Assembly: GCA_004335835.1 (NCBI GenBank)
Contig: RWJK01001758.1
Location: 34,358 to 98,357 of the forward strand
DNA length: 64,000 nt
Direction of reading: 5' to 3'
From: Scenedesmus sp. ARA3
Lineage: Eukaryota > Chlorophyta > Chlorophyceae > Sphaeropleales > Scenedesmaceae
This document shows positions 57,679 to 64,000 of the stretch, piece by piece. A model generated the notes under the pieces. The model made no database searches, was not told the origin of the DNA, and saw only the letters and a program-made list of their open reading frames with translations. Position numbers and translations under genes: made by a program. Position 1 is the first letter of the stretch. Each line of letters starts with the position of its first letter.

Positions 57679-59275
57679 CCACAGTTCCGCAAGCTGGGCT
57701 ATGAGGTGGTGGACATGATCTGCGAGTACATGAGCAGCGCCAAGCAGCGCCACGTCATGCCAGACGTCCAGGTGCGGCCAGCAGCAGCAGCAGCAGCAAT
57801 GCAGCAGGAGCAGCAGCAGCAGCAATGCAGCAGGAGCAGCAGCAGCGGCAGCAGCAATGCAGCAGGAGCAGCAGCAGTGGCAGCAATAGAGCAGCAGGCT
57901 GTGCAGTCAAGTAAGCACGCCACGTCAAGCCAGAGGCCAAGATGAATGCTGTTGTGGTGGGAGCGCCTGCTGTGCTGCAGCAATCATCATCAGCAGTAGC
58001 AGTAGAACAGCAGGGCATGCCAGAACAGCAAGTAAGCAGCGGCGAGCAGCACCGCGTCATGCCAGATGTGCTGGTGCAGCCAGCAGCGCACTGCATGCAG
58101 ACACTGCACATGAGCAACAACAGTAGCAGCCAGAGCAGGGGTTGCGCCATAGCAGCAGCTGCAGCCGTTGTGATGCACCCCTTGTGAGGCGTGCCTGCAG
58201 CACAGCAGCAGCTGCTGCTGGTATCTTGAGTCATGTTCTTCGGCAGCTGGAGCTGGTTACACTGTCAGTGGTAGGCGCACAACCATTCCACTGCTGTGTA
58301 TAACCTTGGACACTGTGTTGCTTGTGGTGCTGTTTATGCTGTGCCGTGTGCTGTGCCGTGTGCTGTGCCGTGTGCTGTGCAGCCGGGCTTCCTCAGGCCG
58401 CAGCTGCCGGCCAGTGCACCGCAGCAGCCAGAGCCCTGGCAGGACATCAAGAAGGACTTCTACGACAAGATCATGAGGGGTGAGGACTGACATGTTATAA
58501 CTGTGTTATATATATGTTACATCTGGTGGCACACTGGCACAGTGCATTTTGGTCTTGCTTAACCGATCCGTATGCATTGCAGCAGGATTGCAAGTATGCA
58601 CAAGTTTGGGTGTATTGGGTACCAGATGCAGCCCGTTGCAACTCACTCACTGCTGCTGCTGCTGCCAGGCGTGCTGCACTGGCAGAGCCCGCACTTCTTT
58701 GCCTGGTTTGGCGGCAACACCAGCGGCCCCAGCATCCTGGCTGAGATGCTGATTGCCAGCCTCAACATGATCGGCTTCAGCTGGCAGAGCAGCCCTATTA
58801 GCACAGAGCTGGAGATGGTGAGGTTCTTGATACGGCTTTTTGGTGTTGACTTTGCAAGGTTTATGGCTTTTTGTTGGAATTGACGGCTGCTTCTCGTGGC
58901 GGAGCAGCCCCGTCAGGACGCAGCTGGATGTGGTGCGTATGATATGGGGTGTGACAGTGGGACGATGGTGCTGCGTCTGCCACTCTGAGTATCGAACCAT
59001 CTGCATTTGGTTGATGTTCAGCTGTTGCTTCCTCTTCTGGCAAAGCAGCCTCATCAACACGGACCTGGAGATGACGACGGGGTCTGGGGCCTGGGGCTTG
59101 GGGCTTGGGGCTTGGGGCTAGGGCTTAGGGCCTGGAGCTTGAGAGTTGCTGGTCATGCTAGGGTTTGAGCCTGCGTCTGCATTGCTGGCTGAACTGTTAC
59201 TGCGCGCCGCAGCTCTCAAGTTGCTGCCGTGTGGAGCTGTAGCCTGACATTCATGCGACTATCTGTGTTGCGCTC

Positions 59276-59311
<36 letters not shown>

Positions 59312-60494
59312 CCAGGTGATGATGGACTGGCTGGGCAAGCTCTGCGGCCTGCCTGACAAGTTCATAACAGCAGCAAGCAGCAGCGCAGACCAAACCACCT
59401 CTGACGCCGCAAATGGCAGCAGCAGCAATGGCACTGCCGCTGCTGCTGCTGCCAAGCCTGGCGGCGGCGTTATTCAAGGAACTAGCAGTGAGGCTGTGCT
59501 GGTGGCGATGCTGGCGGGCAGGGCGCGGGCGCTGGATGGGCAGCCACCTGAAGCAGCACTGAAGTTGGTGGCATACGGCTCAGATCAGGTGCGGTAATGC
59601 CAACATCCTTTAATGCAATGGTTGGGTAGATAAGGTCCTGCAGATGAGTTTGCCAGTGCCTGTGCCTGGGCGGCGCTGAAGCTGGTGCAGCGGTGGCATA
59701 CGGCTCAGACCAGGTGCAGTGTAATTGAACATCGATAATACATATAGCTGCTGCCACAATTGAAGAGGGGCGGCCGCAGCATGATGAGCACATGGGTTGG
59801 GCCCTGGATTGAGTCAGAAGAGAACTAATGACTGTGCAAAAGATTGTCCTTTGTGCACACAAGGTGCATGGCAGATCCTGGCGGCTGTCTTAGCATTCAC
59901 GAAACTGCTGACCGTGGTGAACACTATCAAGCTGCTCATATGTGTCCTTCTCCTGTCTTTTCAGGCACACATGTGCTTCAAAAAGGCAGCCATGGTCTGC
60001 GGCCTGCAGCACGCGAGGCTGCTCAAGGCCAGTGCAGAGCACGACTATGCCCTGGACCCCAAAACCCTGCAGGAGGCCATAGCTGCTGACCTGGCGCAGG
60101 GTCTAATACCCTTCTATGCGTGTGCCACCATTGGCACCACCAGCAGCTGTGCAGTAGACCCAGTGGGGGAGCTGGGGAGGGTGTGCCAGCAGTGAGTGGC
60201 AGCTTGAGCGTGTAAATATTTATTTGCTTCCCACGAATTTACCACTCTATGTAGGTTCAGTCACAACCTTGGATGGTCCGAGGAGCCCAGGATGAGGTGA
60301 ACAGTAGTGTTCAAATAGTTGAGGTCATTGGAAGCCGATTCTGCATGTTCTGCTGATGGTGCATCCTGCTGCTAACACTGTCCTTGCCTTACCGGCTAAT
60401 GTCCGTCAACACCTCATGCGCACAGCTCCAATCCAGCTGTTGAAACCCTCCTCAATGCCCCAGCTGCCGCCGTCGCCGTCGCCGTCGCCGTCGC

Positions 60495-60548
<54 letters not shown>

Positions 60549-62379
60549 GCCAGGCATGGCGTGTGGCTGCATGTTGATGCCGCGTGGGCCGGCAGTGCCT
60601 CCATCCTGCCTGAGCAGCGGCACTGGTTTTCTGGGCTGGAGCATGTGGACAGCCTCAGCTTCAGCGTGCACAAGTAAGCACAGCAGCTGGGCCATCAGGC
60701 ATATGCACTGTTGGTTTATTCTAGGTCATTGCTTCTTGGGCTGGAGCATGTGACACGCAGCTTCAGCGTGCAAAAGTGAGCAAAGCAGCAGCAGCAGCAG
60801 GAGCAGCCATGCTGGCAGCAGCATTGACTGCTTCACCTGCCTGTTCATTGACGGCGTTGGTTTGTCTGCAACTCACATGATCTGTCAGCGGCTGTCTGTC
60901 GCCTGCTGCGGCTGGGTCTGTCTGGCACGGCTGGCATTTCACTTAGGCGCAGCGTAGAGCGGCTGTGCCTCATCGTGTTGGCAATTGTGCAAAAAGATAT
61001 TCAATACTTTGCAGGTGGCTGCTGGTCAACTTTGACTGCGCCGCCATGTGGCTGGCTGACACCACCTGGCTCAAGGAGGCACTTAGCATGACGCCCATCT
61101 ACCTGCGCTTCACGGGGAACGTGCACGACTACAAGGTGTGCCGCTTGTTGCTGCTGCTGCTGCTGCTGCTGCTTGTTGCTGCCCATCTGCCTGCACTTCA
61201 CACGCAACGTGCACGACTACAAGTCGGGCTGGAGGGACAGGATGTGTTGAAGCAGCTATGAGTCATGAAACAGCGATGCATTCCTATTCACGGGCAACTT
61301 GCACAAGCTGCAAAGTCACAAGGTGGATGCTTATGCACCAGCATGCGCGGCCACCTGCTTGCTTGGCTGAGTCACAGGCGGTCACCAAGGTGTTGTCGCC
61401 GCCTGGCAGACACCTCTGGTAGACGCCAATTGTTCCTCCTTATGGATGTCGGTCAACTACAGGCTTGCTAGCACTGATGCAATGCGGTGCATTGCTTACA
61501 CATCTCCCGCTGCTGCTGATGATGATGTGTGCAGGACTGGCAGATCCCGCTGGGCCGCCGCTTCAGGTCGCTCAAGCTGTGGTTCGTCATGCGCATGTGA
61601 GTGCCGTGACAGATCATTGGCAGCCGCTGCACACATGTGTGAAGTGGTACCTCTGCTGCGTGACAAAACTTGGCGTTGTTGCTGTGTGTCGTGTTTTTAG
61701 GGTCCAGCTGCCAACAATAACCTGCAACATCGCTATCTCAGCGATTGATTCCTATGTATCTGCACGCAGGTACGGCGCGGAGAAGCTGCAGGGCATGGTG
61801 CGCCACCACATCGCGCTGGGGCAGTGGTTTGCGCAGCAGGTGGAGGCCGACGGCCGCTTTGAGATCCCCGTGCCGCCTCGCTTTGGGCTGACCTGCTTCC
61901 GGCTCAAAGGTGCTGACAACGCGACAAACAGGCAGCTCATGGAGGCCGTGAATGCGCAGGGTGAGAGTTTGAACGGTCTAGCCTGTACGTGCCTGGTGTG
62001 TTACAGCATGCTGTTGTTATGCTGCCGCAGATGTTGGAACTGCATGACTTTGCTTGATTGCTGTGGTTTGCTGTGTTGAAGTAGCTTGCATGCCAGGGTG
62101 CCTTTTGTTGCGGTGCAAAAGCCGTCTGTCACACCTGGGTCAACTAGTTCTGCAACATTGTGCCTGCCTGCAGGTGTCATCTTCATCATCCCCACTGAGC
62201 TGTCAGGCCAGCTGACTATCCGCTTTGCAGTTGGCAACGCCAACACGCAGCTGGATCATGTGCAGCGCGGCTGGACTATCATCAAGGAGCAGGCAGACAA
62301 GCTGCTGGCTGGCAGCATCAGCAGCAGCAGCAGCAAAAGAGCAGCTGGCGCTGAGCAGCAGCAGCAGCAGCAGGAGTGA
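57275..62379 (+). CDS. Aromatic L-amino-acid decarboxylase (group II, PLP-dependent)
   Basis: Decarboxylates aromatic amino acids (Tyr, DOPA, Trp or Phe) to amines. Exons 57275-57370, 57685-57771, 58383-58479, 58669-58817, 59316-59588, 59965-60191, 60554-60673, 61015-61135, 61535-61596, 61770-61960 and 62174-62379 keep phase and give 542 residues. Family motifs in order: [54 protein letters not shown] (PLP-stacking His236), [23 protein letters not shown] (Asp318; Trp replaces the usual Tyr), [17 protein letters not shown] (Schiff-base Lys350, split by an intron), and [20 protein letters not shown]. The loop Tyr389, which in plant aldehyde-synthase relatives is Phe, is retained, arguing for true decarboxylase activity. 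An Ala/Ser-rich insert lies around residue 165. The substrate is not predictable by eye. Confidence 0.93.
57775..57905 (+). repeat. CAG-rich tract after a donor of the decarboxylase gene
   Basis: Sense CAG/CAA triplets start within 10 bases of the donor at 57772 and continue for ~120 bp. This is the opposite polarity to the CTG tracts found before acceptors at 57685, 58669, 59316 and 60554. Confidence 0.85.
58333..58382 (+). repeat. 12-bp tandem repeat forming a 3' splice site
   Basis: About four units of GTGCTGTGCCGT run directly into the acceptor GTGCTGTGCAG before the exon at 58383. Confidence 0.85.
58880..59080 (+). repeat. Two downstream echoes of the decarboxylase exon 4 end
   Basis: The end [14 protein letters not shown] (exon end 58817) recurs at about 58888-58935 ([14 protein letters not shown]) and 59032-59078 ([13 protein letters not shown]). 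Confidence 0.85.
59085..59135. repeat. (GGGGCTT)n heptanucleotide repeat
   Basis: About six degenerate units of TGGGGCT/GGGGCTT in an intron of the decarboxylase gene, drifting to CTAGGGCTTAGGG. It resembles a telomere-variant motif but is short and internal. Confidence 0.8.
59655..59716 (+). repeat. Downstream echo of the decarboxylase exon 5 end
   Basis: GCGCTGAAGCTGGTG, then GTGGCATACGGCTCAGACCAG and a donor, repeat the end of the exon at 59588 ([11 protein letters not shown]). Other echoes in this gene are at 60733-60775 (LGWSM...SVQK) and 61186-61232 (FTRNVHDYK). Confidence 0.85.
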
Positions 62380-62580
62380 AGGCAGTTAAGGCAGTGCTGG
62401 CAGCATAGCAGCAGCTGCAGCGCGGCTGGGTTATTGTGAAGGAGCAGGAAGACAAGCTGCTGTCTGGCAGCAGCAGCAGCAGCAAAGCAGCAGCTGCCAC
62501 CAAGCGGCAGCAGCGAGGACGGTGTGATCTCGAAGGGAGCATAGCAGCAGTAGCTGTTTTCATAGCTGCTGCTGCATGGT
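62380..62580 (+). repeat. Echo of the decarboxylase C-terminus past the stop codon
   Basis: Positions about 62415-62500 read QRGWVIVKEQEDKLLSGSSS, a copy of [20 protein letters not shown] from the last exon, starting 35 bp after the stop. Confidence 0.9.
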
Positions 62581-62900
62581 AAACCTTTACCAATTACCAA
62601 TCACCAATTACCAAAGTAGGGCCTCAGGCCCACCCACTAAGGAGCCAGACAAGGCTCATGGGGTCCAAGAACATCGAGAAAGGAAGTCTTATATCCAATA
62701 GCACCTGGGAGAAATCCAGATCAAACAGCACACACTGTGCCAAGCGGCATCCACTGCAACCATCATCAGCACCAGCACTGTGCCAAGCGGCATCCTACAC
62801 TTACATAACAGCATACATGATTCCACCATTGGGCCAGGCTGTTGTTCAAAGTTGCTGTCGATTTTGTGTTTCTTTTCGCCCAGCATTTTCAGCTGCAGCT
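62580..62900. mobile_element. Possible relic related to the insertion at 9598
   Basis: Begins with a short tandem repeat (ACCAATTACCAATCACC) and a palindromic GGGCCTCAGGCCC. The string AAGGCTCATGGGGTCCAAGA near 62652 matches GAGGCTCATAGGGGGAGGAA near 9630 and is followed by ACATCGA in both. On the minus strand both encode DVxxPxEP just before a terminus. Family unknown. Confidence 0.4.
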
Positions 62901-63710
62901 GCACCAGCAAACTGGCATGCCTGCAATTCAAAAGGGACGTGCCTGCTCTTCTCTGCGTGTGAAGCGTCGCCCTCTGATGATAAGTGTCAGGTTTTGGGCT
63001 TCAGCTGGTCGAAGTCACGGCCGACCTTGCAATTTTATTGATGTGCTGCTCACAGGCTCTTTGTTGCGGTTCAACCTCAACATGTTGTCACTATAGGCTG
63101 GCTCTCATCAGTAGTTGAGGTTCCCCAGATGCTGCAGAGCCTGCTTGTTTTGCAAGGTTTGCTTGCCTTGCTCTGGTTTAGACACAGACGTCATAGGCTC
63201 GAGCAGGCTTGCAACTGCCGTTGAGGCGCGACCTGCAGGTTACACCTCACACTGTGACAGTTGTGGCGCGCTGCTGCACACACCGGAAGCGATCGCAGAG
63301 GAACCCGTAGCTCACTACGTTGTACATACGGTGCTCCTTTACAGTTCAGCCGTGGTGATCTGCACGATATAAACCCAGTGCAAGAAGTAGCACGAAGTGC
63401 AGGAAGCAGCAAGAAAAGCACATGAAGAGGAACAACAAAGACCGAATGTGCAGGCATCATGACCGACCGTCCCGGCACAACGCCATATGACGCTTGTAAA
63501 GCGAACACTCAACGCTGAGAATGAACGCTCCCGCTCCTGGCTGACACTGTCCCAAGCTGGGATCTGCAAGTTGAACTGGCTGCCTTCATGCTTAAGCACC
63601 AGCATTTGTTGATCAGCTGATGCACATTACAGCAGGGTATTTCGAGCGTACGTCGTGCCTCTTCGCAGCTGCTAACCTCTGCTTCAGGGAACCCCGGGGC
63701 TCCAGCCCTC
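62901..63710. other. Intergenic stretch, no gene recognised
   Basis: Upstream region of the next predicted start at 63711. No domain-bearing frame and no clear TATA box. Confidence 0.4.
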
Positions 63711-64000
63711 ATGAGTGAACAGTTCAAATCCACTCATTTAGCTGATCCGATGGATTGTTTGAGTAACGTTTGTCAGGTTAGCAGCAGCGCAGCTCGCTCA
63801 GCATTGCCGGTGTGTGCAGCCTGTGGGTTGCCGAGCAGAAAAGCGTTCGCTACTGCAGGCGCACTGCTGGTCACGCTGTTGGTCTTGGCCGCTGGAATAC
63901 CTCCAGCGACAGCTCAAGACACGCCTAAGCTGCAAGGTGGGCCAAATGCATGCCTATCATCAGATGGGTGCCTTCACTGATGGGGTGGGGGTGAGGGTGG
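63711..64000 (+). CDS. First exon of a possible secreted or membrane protein (runs off the window)
   Basis: From ATG at 63711 an open frame runs to a donor-like CAAG/GTGGGC at 63936-63937 (75 codons), or to a stop at 63980 if unspliced. Residues about 45-69 are strongly hydrophobic (FATAGALLVTLLVLAAGIPP), followed by ATAQDTPKLQ, like a signal peptide or signal anchor with an unusually long leader. A start at a downstream Met is not available near the hydrophobic segment. No family is recognised. Confidence 0.35.

Noticed and set aside
59085..59135. Interstitial telomere made of GGGGCTT units
   Set aside because: Too short and degenerate, and it lies in an intron of the decarboxylase gene; kept only as a simple repeat.

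Overview
The window is nuclear DNA of a green alga (Chlorophyta). Sphaeropleales/Scenedesmaceae-like is my guess, but the species cannot be told from the sequence. Evidence: GC-rich coding exons of plant/algal type; many short introns with GTGCGY/GTGAGY donors and TGCAG acceptors; a large octotricopeptide-repeat protein; a PHT4-type plastid transporter with transit peptide; secreted proteins with an RRALLQ-like motif after the signal peptide; and very frequent CAG/CTG triplet tracts in both introns and exons. Exon models below were built by hand; every exon junction given keeps the reading frame. Layout: (1) 1-12635 (+), most of CTR9, the TPR scaffold of the Paf1 transcription-elongation complex, 21 visible exons, containing a 50-N assembly gap. 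(2) 13689-15316 (+), a secreted PEBP-family protein. (3) 16738-18310 (+), a small secreted KPAAG-repeat protein. (4) 19765-23698 (-), a PHT4/SLC17 anion transporter. (5) 24553-27206 (+), TSPO. (6) 29340-39101 (+), the Rab6-binding golgin TMF1 with a huge Gln-rich exon. (7) 39944-42083 (+), a secreted Ala/Asn/Ser/Gly-rich protein. (8) 42084-45914, a gene-poor stretch with palindromes and a hairpin minisatellite. (9) 45915-48633 (-), a secreted CAP (PR-1/SCP) domain fused to a bulb-type mannose-lectin domain. (10) 50777-53704 (-), an intronless OPR organelle RNA-binding protein. (11) 54708-56869 (-), a BTB-BACK protein with about 33 consecutive Gln and a MATH-like C-terminus. (12) 57275-62379 (+), a group II PLP aromatic L-amino-acid decarboxylase. 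(13) 63711 to the right edge (+), the first exon of a possible further secreted or membrane gene. The genes are unrelated housekeeping and secreted genes, not a cluster. The most unusual property runs through nearly all of them: segments that cross an exon-intron boundary (acceptor plus start of exon, or end of exon plus donor) are copied one to seven times in tandem in the adjacent intron, or past the stop codon, as decaying 'exon echoes'. They often retain a splice site and often carry stops. (CTG)n tracts in the sense strand sit directly against 3' splice sites, while sense CAG tracts sit near donors or in coding exons. I know of no description of this combination; it is the main candidate for something new here. 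Two related insertions (9600-9990 and 62580-62900), one with a near-perfect 43-bp hairpin, and a 313-bp foldback element (28550-28862) look like mobile or small-RNA-generating sequences.
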